This document shows positions 21,420 to 33,226 of a stretch of 64,000 nucleotides of DNA, one piece after another (position 1 is the stretch's first letter; each line of letters opens with the position of its first letter). This stretch comes from Xanthomonas bonasiae. GTDB taxonomy: Bacteria > Pseudomonadota > Gammaproteobacteria > Xanthomonadales > Xanthomonadaceae. The notes beneath the pieces were generated by a model. It was not told the origin of the DNA. It searched no databases and saw only the letters and a list, made by a program, of their open reading frames with translations. The translations under genes and the position numbers were made by a program. The stretch spans positions 62,001 to 126,000 of the forward strand of contig NZ_JAFIWB010000008.1 in assembly GCF_017163705.1 (NCBI RefSeq). The letters are read 5' to 3'.

Positions 21420-22316
21420 ATGCGACAAGTCTTCCTGGCCGATCGTGGGCAGCAACGGATGCTGGACAACGAGGACGCGCCCGCCGGCTCGGCCTGCCTG
21501 GGCGCGGCGCGCCTGGGTAGCCTGCAGGCCTCGGCCGCCGCGTTCACGGTCTGGATCCAACTGCGCGGCAGCGCCTGGATCGAAGCCAAGGAGGGCCGTT
21601 TCGAACTGCAGCGCGGCCAGTGGCTTGCTTTCGAGCGCGATTCGCGGCCGCTGGTGCAGGCCGATCGCGACGGGCTGTGCATCGGCCTGAGCCTGGATGC
21701 CGACGCATTGAAGGCGCTGGGGCGCATGGCCGATGCGACCCTGTATGCCGGCCGTGGCGTGCTGCCGCCGCGCGAGGCGCGGATCGCGCTGCGGCTGTGG
21801 CGGCAGGCGGCGGCGCGGCCGGGCGATGTGCTGGCGATGCGTCCGGTGTTGCTGCACCTGGCCTCGATGCAGGGCGAGCTGTCGCACCGCGTGCAGCGTT
21901 GCCCCGGGCGTTCGCGGGTGCGCAAGCGCCAGGTGTTCGGGCGCATGCAACGCGCGCATCTGTATCTGGAAGGACACCGCGACCGCGTGGTGCGGATCAG
22001 CGAACTGGCCGAGCTGACCAACTTCTCCAGTTGGTATCTGTCCAAGACCTTCCAGTGCCTGTACGAGGAAAGCCCGCAGGCCCTGTCGGCGCGGCTGCGC
22101 CTGGAGCGCGCCGCGGATCTGCTGCGCGACACGACGATGATGATCGGCGAGGTCGCCGCGGCCAGCGGCTTCGACAATTGCTGCAGCTTCGCCCGCGCCT
22201 TCCGTGCGCGCTTCGGCGTGTCCGCTTCGCAATATCGGCAGGCGGCGACCGTGCCGCCAGAGTCGGCAAAGTCTGCGAACGGCCGCAGCAAAGCGCCGGT
22301 GCTCACCGGAACGTAA
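21420..22316 (+). CDS. AraC-family transcriptional regulator
   Basis: 298 residues. The N-terminal half has cupin-like pieces (IQLRGSAWIEAKEGRFELQR, GQWLAFERDSRPLVQ). The last ~100 residues are the double helix-turn-helix of the family: VVRISELAELTNFSSWYLSK and MMIGEVAAASGFDNCCSFAR followed by AFRARFGVSASQYR. It sits 121 bases after the CadC-type regulator and 49 bases before the TonB-dependent receptor gene. It probably controls the receptor. An in-frame GTG at 21411 is an alternative start. Ligand unknown. Confidence 0.85.
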   Translation: MRQVFLADRGQQRMLDNEDAPAGSACLGAARLGSLQASAAAFTVWIQLRGSAWIEAKEGRFELQRGQWLAFERDSRPLVQADRDGLCIGLSLDADALKALGRMADATLYAGRGVLPPREARIALRLWRQAAARPGDVLAMRPVLLHLASMQGELSHRVQRCPGRSRVRKRQVFGRMQRAHLYLEGHRDRVVRISELAELTNFSSWYLSKTFQCLYEESPQALSARLRLERAADLLRDTTMMIGEVAAASGFDNCCSFARAFRARFGVSASQYRQAATVPPESAKSANGRSKAPVLTGT

Positions 22317-22351
22317 CGTGCCCAGGGCGCTTAACACGCCCCTAACGTTAC
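22313..22351. promoter_or_regulatory. inverted repeat GTAACGT/ACGTTAC before the TonB receptor gene
   Basis: Perfect 7-base arms at 22313-22319 and 22345-22351, centred about 30 bases before the receptor ATG and overlapping the end of the AraC-type gene. This is a good position for an operator or for an mRNA hairpin that would influence receptor translation. Assignment to the neighbouring AraC- or CadC-type regulator is only inferred from position. Confidence 0.4.
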
Positions 22352-22365
22352 CCCTGGAGAGATGA

Positions 22366-25242
22366 ATGAACCTTCGCACTTCCGCAGTGCGGCTGGGCCT
22401 GTTGCCCGCCAGCATCGCGATCGCGTTGACGCCGGCCATGGCCGGCGCGCAAGAAGCCGCCGCTACCGATAGCAATCCGACCAACCTCGACCGTATCGAG
22501 GTCACCGGTTCGCGCATCCGTCAGGCCAGCTCGGAGACCGCCCAGCCGGTGATCGCGCTGCAGCGCGCCGACATCGAGAAGCAGGGCTACACCAGCGTCG
22601 CCGATATCGTGCAGAACCTGTCGGCCACCGGTTCGCCGGCGATCAGCCGTGCCGACGCGCTGTCCTCGGGCGAAGAAGTCGGCGGCCAGTACGTCGATCT
22701 GCGCAACCTCGGCCCGCAGCGTACCCTGGTGCTGCTGGATGGCAAGCGCATGGGCGTCAGCTCCGGTGGCTACACCGATCTGGCATCGATCCCGACCTCG
22801 ATGGTCGAGCGCGTGGAAGTGCTGACCGACGGCGCCTCGGCGCTGTACGGCTCCGACGCCATCGCCGGCGTGATCAATGTGATCACCCGCAAGAACTTCG
22901 ATGGCCTGGAAGCCAGCGCCTACGTCGGCCAGTACGGCCAGGGCGACGGCCACAAGGAGACCTACAACTTCGTCTACGGCGCCAGCAACGATCGCGGTTC
23001 GCTGACCCTCGGCGCCGAGTACAGCAAGGAAGATCCGGTCTACGCCAAGGACCGCGACTACAGCGCCTCGCCGAATGGTTCCTTCCATCCGGTCCCGACC
23101 GCCGACGCCTCCAACGGTTGGAGCGCGATCAGCGAGAAGGGCGTGCTGATCGACGGCGCCGGCAACATGTATTCGCTGAATCCGGGCGGCAACCCGCGCA
23201 ACTTCGCCGACTACCACGACTTCAGCAACGCCGACCTGTCCAACCCGAGCCAGCAGATGTTCCTGCAGACCGGGATCGAGCGCCGCTCGGTGTTCGCCAA
23301 CGGCAACTTCGACTTCACCGACAACGTCCGCGGTACCGCCAGCGTGCTGTACACCGAGCGCGAGACGCTGCAGCAGATCGCCGGCTATCCGTACCGTTCG
23401 GTGGCCTACGACACCCCGCTGTCGGGCCAGAGCTACTTCAACCCGCTGCCGGGCCAGGACGTCGATTTCATGCGCCGTACCTGGGAAGTGCCGCGCCAGA
23501 CCCGTTCCGAACTCAACACCTTCCGCTTCAGCGGCGGGCTCGAAGGTTCGTTCCAGCTGGGCGACAACTACTGGGATTGGGACGTCGGCTATGTCTACAA
23601 CCGCAACAAGGGCACCAAGACCGGCACCGGCAACCTGTTCATTCCGAATGTGAAGAACGCGGTCGGCCCGTCGTTCCTGGACAGCGACGGCGTGGTCAAG
23701 TGCGGCTCGGCCGGCAACGTGATCGCCGGTTGCACCCCGTGGAACCCGCTGCTGCCGTACGGCGCCGCCGGCGCCGGCTCGCTGGCCGATCCGGCGCTGC
23801 AGGCCTATCTGTTCCTGCCGTCGCACGACACCTCGATGAGCACCACCAAGGTCTACAGCGCCAACCTCAGCGGCACCATCATGGCGCTGCCGGCCGGCGA
23901 TCTGGCGATGGCCGCAGGCGTCGAGCACCGCAGCGAAGACGCGCGCTACGATCCCGACGCCTTGCTGCAGTCCGGCCTGAGCACCGACCTGGCCGGCGCG
24001 CCGACCCGTGGTGGCTACTCGCTGGACGAGGTGTACCTGGAGTTCAACATCCCGGTGCTGGCCGACATGCCGTTCGCCAAGGAACTGTCGTTCGACGTGG
24101 CTGGTCGCTATTCCGACTACGACACCTTCGGCGACACCACCAACAGCAAGTTCGGCCTGAAGTGGAAGCCGATCGACGACCTGCTGGTGCGCGGCACCTA
24201 CGCCACCGGCTTCCGTGCGCCGACCGTGTCCGACCTGTACGGCGGCACCTCGCAGACCTTCGACTCCTACACCGATCCGTGCGACACCCTGTTCGGTGCC
24301 GCCACCCGCAACGCGGGCGTGGCCGGGCGCTGCGGCGCCGCGGTGCCGGCGAACTTCCGCCAGGAAGCCTCCGGCGGCGTGGACGCCAGCGGCCCCGGGT
24401 CGCAGTCGAACTACGCGTACCTGTCCGGCTCCAACCCCGAGCTGCTGCCGGAAACCTCCAAGACCTACACGCTGGGCCTGGTCTACAGCCCGAGCTACGT
24501 GAACGGCCTGGACATCAGCCTGGACTGGTGGAAGATCCGCATCGACGACGTCATCGCCGCCGAATCGGTCACCTCCATCCTCAACCAGTGCTACGTGCAG
24601 AACATCGGCGCGGCCTGCGACCGTTTCGTGCGTGACGCCACCAGCGGCCAGGTCATCGACGTGACCCGGACCCTGATCAACGGCGGCTACCAGGAAACCG
24701 CCGGCTACGATCTGGGCGTGCGTTATCGCCTGAACGACACCGGCTTCGGCAACTTCGTGTTCGACTGGAAGACCACCTATGTGGACTATCAGGAATACAA
24801 GCGCGACAACGAATCGGAAACGCCGATCGAGCAGCGCAACGGCTGGGGCAGCAGCGACTGGGGTTCCAACTTCCGCCTGCGTTCCAACCTGAACGTGGAT
24901 TGGAGCTACGGCGACTTCGGGGTCAACTGGGGCGTGCGTTACTACTCCGGTCTGCGCGAGGCATGTGCGTACGACTTGGGCGGCGGTTCGGAGTGCAACG
25001 AGCCGGGCTTCACCTCCGCGTACACGCTGGAGCAGCCGTCGCGCACGGTCGGTTCCAACACCTTCCACGACGTGCAGATCCGCTACAACGCGCCGTGGGA
25101 TGCCACCGTGTCGCTGGGCGCCAACAACGTGTTCAACCACCAGGGTCCGATCATGTACAGCCAGCCCAACTCGAACTTCTCCTACAACGGAAGCTTCGAT
25201 ATCGGCCGCATGCTCTACATGAAGTACACCCAGCGCTTCTGA
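22366..25242 (+). CDS. TonB-dependent outer-membrane receptor
   Basis: 958 residues. Signal peptide of ~28 residues ends AMAGAQ. A TonB-box-like DRIEVTGSRI (near 45) is followed by a plug domain with VEVLTDGASALYGSDAIAGV (near 150) and a 22-strand barrel ending in the aromatic KYTQRF. The family imports siderophores, vitamin B12, sugars or peptides using TonB-ExbBD energy; this subgroup (VTGSRI start, long barrel with YGGTSQTFDSY loop) is common in xanthomonads with substrates mostly unknown. GGAGAG precedes the ATG. The gene ends in a strong terminator and is preceded by two regulators. Confidence 0.93.
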   Translation: MNLRTSAVRLGLLPASIAIALTPAMAGAQEAAATDSNPTNLDRIEVTGSRIRQASSETAQPVIALQRADIEKQGYTSVADIVQNLSATGSPAISRADALSSGEEVGGQYVDLRNLGPQRTLVLLDGKRMGVSSGGYTDLASIPTSMVERVEVLTDGASALYGSDAIAGVINVITRKNFDGLEASAYVGQYGQGDGHKETYNFVYGASNDRGSLTLGAEYSKEDPVYAKDRDYSASPNGSFHPVPTADASNGWSAISEKGVLIDGAGNMYSLNPGGNPRNFADYHDFSNADLSNPSQQMFLQTGIERRSVFANGNFDFTDNVRGTASVLYTERETLQQIAGYPYRSVAYDTPLSGQSYFNPLPGQDVDFMRRTWEVPRQTRSELNTFRFSGGLEGSFQLGDNYWDWDVGYVYNRNKGTKTGTGNLFIPNVKNAVGPSFLDSDGVVKCGSAGNVIAGCTPWNPLLPYGAAGAGSLADPALQAYLFLPSHDTSMSTTKVYSANLSGTIMALPAGDLAMAAGVEHRSEDARYDPDALLQSGLSTDLAGAPTRGGYSLDEVYLEFNIPVLADMPFAKELSFDVAGRYSDYDTFGDTTNSKFGLKWKPIDDLLVRGTYATGFRAPTVSDLYGGTSQTFDSYTDPCDTLFGAATRNAGVAGRCGAAVPANFRQEASGGVDASGPGSQSNYAYLSGSNPELLPETSKTYTLGLVYSPSYVNGLDISLDWWKIRIDDVIAAESVTSILNQCYVQNIGAACDRFVRDATSGQVIDVTRTLINGGYQETAGYDLGVRYRLNDTGFGNFVFDWKTTYVDYQEYKRDNESETPIEQRNGWGSSDWGSNFRLRSNLNVDWSYGDFGVNWGVRYYSGLREACAYDLGGGSECNEPGFTSAYTLEQPSRTVGSNTFHDVQIRYNAPWDATVSLGANNVFNHQGPIMYSQPNSNFSYNGSFDIGRMLYMKYTQRF

Positions 25243-25265
25243 TCCAGCAGCGTCTGAGCCAGAAG

Positions 25266-25294
25266 AAGACGGGCCGCAAGGCCCGTCTTTTTTT
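25266..25294 (+). terminator. intrinsic terminator of the TonB receptor gene
   Basis: Ten-base stem AAGACGGGCC / GGCCCGTCTT with a GCAA tetraloop, followed by seven T, 24 bases after the receptor stop codon. Confidence 0.93.
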
Positions 25295-25360
25295 GTTTGC
25301 GGCGCGCGGCGAACGCCGCTGCGGCGAGAGGGCGAGGGGCGAGCGAGGAACTGGTGTTCT

Positions 25361-25429
25361 TTGCAGGAGCGACTTCAGTCGCAACGGGCGTTGCCGGCGA
25401 ACCTGTCGCGACTGAAGTCGCTCCTGCAA
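25361..25429. repeat. REP-type inverted repeat
   Basis: Perfect 22-base arms (25361-25382 and 25408-25429) with core GGAGCGACTTCAGTCGC, enclosing 25 bases. It belongs to the same sequence type as the hairpins at 37071-37870 and 61128-61201. It lies between convergent genes (TonB receptor and HDOD protein); the rest of 25295-25715 shows no gene. Confidence 0.85.
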
Positions 25430-25715
25430 CAGCGCCTGCGCCCCGTCATCGCCGCGGCGCACCGTCATGGCGACGGTCTCGCGCACGGCATGGCCGGGGA
25501 CAGCGAACCTAGCCGCTATTCCTGCTTTTGGGATGCTTGGGACATGTGGTCGTTTGCGGCGCTTGCGCCGATGGCCGGATCACCAGCACGCCGCCATGGA
25601 CAGCGCCGCGCAGGACGCCGCCCATGCTTTTCGATGCGATCGCGATGGGCATGCCCGTCAAGCAAGCCCGCTTCCCTGGAAAGGCCGCTGCGCTGCCGCG
25701 GCAGCGCAGCCGCGG

Positions 25716-26831
25716 CTAGGCCGAGGTCAGCCCCATCAGGTTTTCCGCCTGTTCGCGCCAGGTCGGCAGCTTGTTCAGCGTGCCGGTCTTGGCCAGGTAG
25801 TCCTCGTCGATCTCCGAGCCGCTGGCCAGCGCCATCGCCACGTGCACCGCGCCGGTGACCCAGAAGCTGCGGGTGCTGGACCGCTGGGGCTCGCGGTGGA
25901 ACGCCACCGCCTCGATGATCGGCATCGGCAGGCCCCACAGACCGAGCAGGTAGGCGCCCGCCTCGGCATGGCCGGGACGTTCCTCGTCGCCTTCGACGGC
26001 CGGCTCGCGCTCGTTGCGGATGCCCGGCAGCAGCAGGCCGATGTCGGCCAGCAGCGCGGCGGTCGCGCCCAGTTCGGCGCTGGAGGACGGCAGCATCTTC
26101 GACGCCAGCTTCGACGCCAGCAGCGAGCGCTGCTGCAACGCGTTGCGTTCGGCATTGGACAGCGCCTGCACCGAGAACACTTCGCTGGCCAGGACCAGGT
26201 CGCGCAAGGTGGCGATGCCCAGCCGCGTCACTGCGGTGCGCAGGTCGGAAATCGTGCGGCCGTTGGAGAAGTACGCCGAATTGCACAGCTGCAGCACCTT
26301 GGCCGCGATCGCCGGATCGGCCGAGACCAGCTTGGCCAGGTCGGCGGCGTTGCTGCCGTCGTCCTGTTCCAACGCATGCATCAGGCTCAGGTACAGGTGC
26401 GGCGGCGAGGGCAGCTTCTCGATGCGGCCGATGCTGGCGCGCAGCCTGGGATCGCCGAGCAGCTCCTGCAGTTCCTCGATGCTGGTGACCGCCTCGAGCA
26501 GCATTTCCGGCGACAGCGGCAGCGGCAGGAAGCGATGCGCCACGCCGATGATGCGTGCCGGCGGCGCGCGGTTGCTCTGTTCGGCGTCGATCAGCGCGAT
26601 GCGGATGGTTTCCGGGCTCAGCGTGCGGATCTGGCCGAGCAGGGTGGCCGTGGTCAGGTCCGGCAACGCCGGCGCGGCGATCACCGCATCCAGGTGCACG
26701 GTCGCCGCGGCGGCGATGGCGGCATTGCCGTCGGTCACGGTCTGGACCTGCCAGTCCTCGCCCAATTCGCGGATGTATTCGGTGACTTCGGCCGGCAGGC
26801 TCGCCTCGTCGCCGACGAACAGGATACGCAA
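25716..26831 (-). CDS. HDOD-domain protein with receiver-like N-terminus
   Basis: 371 residues. The first ~110 residues (LRILFVGDEASLPAEVTEYI, later VIAAPALPDL) resemble a response-regulator receiver fold but lack a clear phospho-acceptor arrangement. Residues ~130-350 form an HDOD domain (LPSPPHLYLSLMHALEQDDG, ADPAIAAKVLQLCNSAYF), a relative of HD-GYP proteins usually involved in signalling without phosphodiesterase activity. I chose the TTG at 26829-26831, preceded by GGGGGGTAG, because the conserved receiver strand begins there; an ATG at 26891 would add 20 unusual residues. Role unknown; possibly c-di-GMP-linked signalling. Confidence 0.8.
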   Translation of the reverse strand: MRILFVGDEASLPAEVTEYIRELGEDWQVQTVTDGNAAIAAAATVHLDAVIAAPALPDLTTATLLGQIRTLSPETIRIALIDAEQSNRAPPARIIGVAHRFLPLPLSPEMLLEAVTSIEELQELLGDPRLRASIGRIEKLPSPPHLYLSLMHALEQDDGSNAADLAKLVSADPAIAAKVLQLCNSAYFSNGRTISDLRTAVTRLGIATLRDLVLASEVFSVQALSNAERNALQQRSLLASKLASKMLPSSSAELGATAALLADIGLLLPGIRNEREPAVEGDEERPGHAEAGAYLLGLWGLPMPIIEAVAFHREPQRSSTRSFWVTGAVHVAMALASGSEIDEDYLAKTGTLNKLPTWREQAENLMGLTSA

Positions 26832-26949
26832 GAGACTACCCCCCAAGAGGGGCCGGTTCACGCTCGACCGGCCCGGACATTCGTTCAGCAATGTACTCTA
26901 AACCCCGGAATGCGGCAGCGTCCGCATTCGTAAAACGTGAAGCGAGTCA

Positions 26950-26980
26950 GCCGCGGCGGTTGGTCCCCCCCCACCGCGGC
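26950..26980 (-). terminator. possible terminator after ppa
   Basis: On the minus strand, GCCGCGG (26974-26980) and CCGCGGC (26950-26956) pair around a G-rich loop 15 bases after the ppa stop, but only a weak TTTT appears further on. Could be a rho-assisted end or a pause. Confidence 0.35.
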
Positions 26981-26994
26981 GTCGGTTGGTCGGG

Positions 26995-27528
26995 TCAGGC
27001 GCCGGCCTTGTAGCGCTCGACCGCGTCCAGCAGGATCTGCTTGGCCTCGGCGGCGTTGCCCCAGCCGTCCAGCTTGACCCACTTGCCCTTCTCCAGATCC
27101 TTGTAGTGCTCGAAGAAGTGGCCGATGCGCTCCATCCAGTGGCCCGACACCTGGGCGATGTCCTCGATGTGGCCGTAGCCCTCGAACACCTTGGCCACCG
27201 GCACCGCCAGGATCTTCTCGTCGCTGCCGGCCTCGTCGCTCATCTTGAGCACGCCGACCGGGCGGCAACGCACCACGCAGCCGGGCACCAGCGGCAGCGG
27301 CAGCACCACCAGCACGTCGGCCGGGTCGCCGTCGCCGCACAGGGTGTTGGGCACGTAGCCGTAGTTGCAGGGGTAGCGCATCGGCGTGGACAGGATCCGG
27401 TCGACGAAGATCGCGCCGCTGGCCTTGTCCACTTCGTACTTGACCGGCTCCGAATCCTTGGGGATTTCGATGACGACGTTGATTTCTTCCGGGAGATTCT
27501 TGCCGGAGGTGACCAGTTCCAGACCCAT
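26995..27528 (-). CDS. ppa: inorganic pyrophosphatase (soluble, family I)
   Basis: Hydrolyses PPi to phosphate in the cytoplasm. 177 residues, the normal bacterial length, with the family signature DGDPADVLV near residue 65 carrying metal-binding Asp residues and the conserved [11 protein letters not shown] before it. It is a single gene here, but the membrane PPase (28268-30295) and a PPi-type phosphofructokinase (34995-36254) lie within 9 kb. Confidence 0.96.
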   Translation of the reverse strand: MGLELVTSGKNLPEEINVVIEIPKDSEPVKYEVDKASGAIFVDRILSTPMRYPCNYGYVPNTLCGDGDPADVLVVLPLPLVPGCVVRCRPVGVLKMSDEAGSDEKILAVPVAKVFEGYGHIEDIAQVSGHWMERIGHFFEHYKDLEKGKWVKLDGWGNAAEAKQILLDAVERYKAGA

Positions 27529-27722
27529 GCGCTAGCTCCAGTGGAGTGGCTTCAAAGAGGCCTGCATTCTAGTCGGTTGGCTGTTGCAATGCAGCGCGGG
27601 CGGCTAAGCCTATTCCTACAAGGCTTTCGGACTCCGTACCGCTGCGCATGGGCAGGTGTCCGATAGTGCCCGGCCGCCTGCGGGGCGACCCTGTGTCCAC
27701 AGTCCACCCAAGGAGCAAGGCG

Positions 27723-28208
27723 ATGAAAGGAATCCGGTATTCGATGGGCCCGCTGCTGGCGGTCGTGTTGCTGGCCTGTGGCGCATCCCGGGCGCAGGCG
27801 CAGCAGGTCTACGTGGATGCGGTCGACTATCCCACCGCGGGCGCGGGCTGGGAGGCGTTCGACGACCTGGAGCGGCGGCTGGCCGAGGACTTCGACCAGA
27901 GCTGCGGCGACACCTTCTGCGAGGGCGAGTACAGCGACTACCAGCCGCTGCGCTACCGCTGCTCGGTGCGCCAGCGCGATGGGGCGATCGGCCAGTGCGT
28001 GTGGACCTTCGGGGCCAGCGAGGCCAGCATCGACCCGGCCACCGGCCAGGTGCAGGTGGATGCGAAGCTGTGGCAGTGCCCCACGCCGTTGCTGCCGCAG
28101 ACCCGGCTGGTCGCGCTGTACCAGGCGCTGGCAGGGGAGCACCCGTTGTTCGCGGCGCTGCCGCACAGCCAGCGCAGCGTCAACGACGGTTTGATCGATT
28201 GCCTGTAG
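27723..28208 (+). CDS. small secreted protein of unknown function
   Basis: 161 residues with a signal peptide (MKGIRYSMGPLLAVVLLACG and then ASRAQAQ, probable cleavage after AQA). A Cys in LLACGAS could suggest a lipobox, but the following sequence fits signal peptidase I better. The mature part is acidic with several cysteines (SCGDTFCEG, RYRCSVRQ, GQCVWTF, LWQCPTP), which suggests disulfides. I do not recognise the family. GGAGCAAGGCG supplies the ribosome-binding site. It converges on hppA, 59 bases apart. Confidence 0.75.
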   Translation: MKGIRYSMGPLLAVVLLACGASRAQAQQVYVDAVDYPTAGAGWEAFDDLERRLAEDFDQSCGDTFCEGEYSDYQPLRYRCSVRQRDGAIGQCVWTFGASEASIDPATGQVQVDAKLWQCPTPLLPQTRLVALYQALAGEHPLFAALPHSQRSVNDGLIDCL

Positions 28209-28267
28209 TGGCGCTGCGTGCGGCCCGGCGCCGGCGGATCGCCAGCGCCGGTGCCGGGCGCGTGCCG

Positions 28268-30295
<2,028 letters not shown>

Positions 30296-30551
30296 GACCC
30301 CTCCCAAGGATGTGGATGTCGCCCAAGCGTGTGGACGTACAGCGGGATCACACCGAAGGAGCCTGAGGCATGCAACGACTCCGCGGCCGCAACGCGCCGG
30401 TGGTGCGTATCGCAATGTGCGACCTGGCTTGAACCGGGCCGAGTATGCGCCCGGGTCCTACGCATCGCCAGCGGCAGGCGCCTGCGCTGTCTTGGCGCCG
30501 CGTTCAGTCGGCGCGTGGCAGCGTTGCGCATCGCTTCCAAGGAGCAAGCCC

Positions 30552-31091
30552 ATGCAATCGACGATCCCGGCGCGGCGGCGCGCATTCGCTTCGACCCTGG
30601 CCCTGGGCCTGTGCGCCTGCGCGCCGCTGGCGGCGCTGGCCGCCGATCCGGTCCCGGAACTGCAGCGCCAGCCCGGTGCCGCGCAGGCGGTGGGTGTGGT
30701 GCACACGATCCGGCAGATCCCCGAGGCCTGCGTGCGCTTCGAAGGCGTCTACACCGGCGATGCGGCACAGCCCTACAAGTTTTCCGCGGTGCGCAGCAGC
30801 CCCACCTGCCAGCCGCGCGCCAGGCTGGTGGAGTTCGACCAGGCCAAGCCCAGCGAGGCCACCGGCTGGAAGTTCAACGACGTGATCCGCGTGCCCAGCG
30901 CGGCCTGTCCGTCGCAGCAGGCGGTGGTGCGGGTGTGGCGCAAGCCGGTGGCGACCAAGGCGGAGCTCGACGGCCAGGGCCAGTCGCGGATCTATCTGGA
31001 AGAGGCGAAGAAGCAGGCCGCGGCCGGCGCGATCGCGCAGGTGCCGCAGTTCGCCGCGCAGATGACGCTGGAAGGCAAGGCCTGCCGCTGA
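30552..31091 (+). CDS. secreted protein of unknown function
   Basis: 179 residues with a cleavable signal peptide (ALGLCACAPLAALAA, cleavage probably before DPVPELQ). Mature protein contains four cysteines (EACVRFEG, SSPTCQPR, SAACPSQQ, GKACR) and looks like a small disulfide-stabilised periplasmic protein. No family recognised. AAGGAGCAAG precedes the ATG. The 256-base gap to hppA holds divergent promoters but no motif I can name; 31092-31380 after it shows no gene. Confidence 0.72.
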   Translation: MQSTIPARRRAFASTLALGLCACAPLAALAADPVPELQRQPGAAQAVGVVHTIRQIPEACVRFEGVYTGDAAQPYKFSAVRSSPTCQPRARLVEFDQAKPSEATGWKFNDVIRVPSAACPSQQAVVRVWRKPVATKAELDGQGQSRIYLEEAKKQAAAGAIAQVPQFAAQMTLEGKACR

Positions 31092-31380
31092 GCCGGGGCG
31101 CGGAGCGGCATTTCGCCGCGCGCGGCATCCCCAATTGGTTCCGGCGAGATTTGCGGGACGTCGCCCGCTGCGTGCCTGCTTAAGCGTCGCCGCCGATGCC
31201 ATGCATGGACATCGGCGGGTGCGGCGCGTCCTCGCCTGGTGCGATGCGCATGCTCGCAAGCTTCATCGCGTCCAGTGCCGCTGGCGGCTGTCTCGGACTG
31301 TCGCGCCCCGCCGCCGATGCGCACTGCCGTTGTTTCAGGTGTGCAGTTCGGCGCGTGGGCGCATTCGAGCCGGTGCAGGC

Positions 31381-31608
31381 CTAGCGCGCCGCTTCCGGCC
31401 CTTGTCGCCGCCGCCGCAACCATTCGTCGGCAACCTCGCCCATGCTCCTGGGCATGCCGTCCTTGATCCACGCCATGAAGTCGCGATCGAACTTGAACTC
31501 GGCGCCGCATGCGCCGCTGAGGAAGCGGCGTACTGCCTGCGTATTCCGATAGGTCCTGTCGACCGGCGTCGCGCGCGTGATCGGGCCGTTTTGCCAGTCG
31601 AAGCTCAT
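31381..31608 (-). CDS. 75-residue DUF6434-like protein (copy A)
   Basis: Begins MSFDWQNGPITRATPVDRTY and continues with RNTQAVRRFLSGACGAEFKF and DRDFMAWIKDG, ending in an Arg-rich tail. This matches the small domain I know as DUF6434, of unknown function. A close paralogue of equal length lies at 33227-33454. ATG at 31606-31608 chosen because the conserved domain starts there; an upstream in-frame start would add a basic, unconserved stretch. Confidence 0.72.
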   Translation of the reverse strand: MSFDWQNGPITRATPVDRTYRNTQAVRRFLSGACGAEFKFDRDFMAWIKDGMPRSMGEVADEWLRRRRQGPEAAR

Positions 31609-31702
31609 CTCGTTCCTTGCCGATCGTGCGCGCCGGTCGCGATCTTGTCTTTCGTCGCGCTCCTGGCAATACTCCTGCACGCGCTAAAAGGTCCGAGCAT
31701 CC

Positions 31703-33031
31703 ATGCGGTTTCAATCGATTGTCGGCGGCTTGTTGTGGCTGATGGCGGCGACGGCTGCGAGTACGGCCGCGATGCCTTCCGCCATGGCCTCGCCGGCCGT
31801 GCCGGATGCGCCCGCGTCGGATGCGGCGGCGCGCGTCCAGGCCGCCAACGACCAGTCCGTCCAGGACGCCATGCATGGCCGCTATCTGGATGCCTCGTTC
31901 GGCCTGCTGGCGCATCTCGGCGTCGCCTCGGCGGGCGATATCCAGGATGCGGACGTGTTCGACCAATGGGCGCAGGTGATGTCGTGCATGACCGGCATGC
32001 CGACGTTCAATCCGGCGAAGGCGGCGGACTTCCACGTGCCCGAAGAACAGCTCGCCGACCTGCGCGCCGCGCACGGCGTTTCCGCGCTTGCGGAGATCGT
32101 GCGCCGCGCGCGCCGCACCAGCATCGTGATCCTCGACGAGAACCATCTCGATCCACGCGGCCGCGCGTTCGGGCTGGAGGTCGCGCGCGCCTTGCGCCCG
32201 CTCGGCTACACCGTGCTGGCGGCCGAGGCGTTGAAGCGCGATGCCGACGATGCGGTCTCGCGCGACAAGATGGCGGCGCTCTCGAAGGACGGCTACCCAC
32301 GGCAGACGAGCGGCTACTACCTGCACGATCCGGTCTTCGCCGATTTCCTGCGCCAGTCGCTCGCGCTGGGCTACCATCTGGTGTCGTACGAAACCACGCG
32401 CACGGACTACGCCGCCGATCCCGGCGAGGCCCAGGCGCAGCGGGAGCAGGACCAGGCCGACAACCTCATCCGGCGCGCGCTCGAGCACGCTCCCGCCAGC
32501 AAGATCCTGATCTATGCCGGCGAACACCATGCCGCCGAACGGCCGATCGCCGCAGAGGGCGGAAAGGTCGAGATGATGGCGCAGCGGCTCAAGCGCGCCA
32601 CGGGCATCGATCCGCTGACGATCGACCAGGCGGGCCTGTCGCCGATCCCGATGAATCGGCCCGACGCCGACCTGTACGCCATCGCCGAACCCAAGACACA
32701 TGGCCGCTCCGTGGTCTTGATGCGGCACGGCAAGCCGCTGACGGTGGGCCTGCTAGCGGGTTCGGTCGATCTGCAGGTCGTGCACCCGCGCACGACGCTC
32801 GTCGCCGGGCGTCCGCAATGGCTGGCGGGCATGGGCCGCACGCCGAGTCCGATCCCGCAGGCGCTGTTGCCGACCGCCGGCACCCGCCTGGTCCAGGCCT
32901 TCGTCGCGCGCGAGGGCGACGACGCGATCGCGCTGGACCAAGTGCTGGTCGCGCCGGGAACCGCAGCTCCCGCGTTGATGCTGCCGTCGCTGCCGGTTCG
33001 CTATGCCGTGCAGGAACGCGACGCGCGCTAA
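31703..33031 (+). CDS. secreted protein, possibly ChaN/erythromycin-esterase-like fold
   Basis: 442 residues with a signal peptide (~28 residues, ending SAMAS). The central part has SIVILDENHLDPRGRAFGLE (near 145) and KILIYAGEHHAAERPIA (near 265), an E-x-H pair reminiscent of the ChaN/TIKI/erythromycin-esterase group, where these residues line the active site. That similarity is a pattern judgement, not a search result. The C-terminal ~130 residues have no feature I recognise. It sits between two DUF6434-like paralogues on the other strand. Confidence 0.6.
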   Translation: MRFQSIVGGLLWLMAATAASTAAMPSAMASPAVPDAPASDAAARVQAANDQSVQDAMHGRYLDASFGLLAHLGVASAGDIQDADVFDQWAQVMSCMTGMPTFNPAKAADFHVPEEQLADLRAAHGVSALAEIVRRARRTSIVILDENHLDPRGRAFGLEVARALRPLGYTVLAAEALKRDADDAVSRDKMAALSKDGYPRQTSGYYLHDPVFADFLRQSLALGYHLVSYETTRTDYAADPGEAQAQREQDQADNLIRRALEHAPASKILIYAGEHHAAERPIAAEGGKVEMMAQRLKRATGIDPLTIDQAGLSPIPMNRPDADLYAIAEPKTHGRSVVLMRHGKPLTVGLLAGSVDLQVVHPRTTLVAGRPQWLAGMGRTPSPIPQALLPTAGTRLVQAFVAREGDDAIALDQVLVAPGTAAPALMLPSLPVRYAVQERDAR

Positions 33032-33226
33032 GGCCTGCAACGCGATCGGCACCGCCTGGCCCAATCGCGTCGCCAGGTCCTGGGCAGTCGCGAGGCTGCG
33101 CTGCGCAGCCGCACTTGGCAGCAGGTTGGAGAACTGATGCCACTGCGTTCTTTGTCGCCAGTTCTTAATCGAACGCACAGGCCACGCACGCGGAGTCGAA
33201 CATATAGGCCACGCGAACCCACGCAG

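Noticed and set aside
22348-25140. Minus-strand ORF of 930 codons opposite the first TonB receptor
   Set aside because: Antisense shadow of the receptor with no family feature; stop codons are rare in this frame only because of the high GC content.
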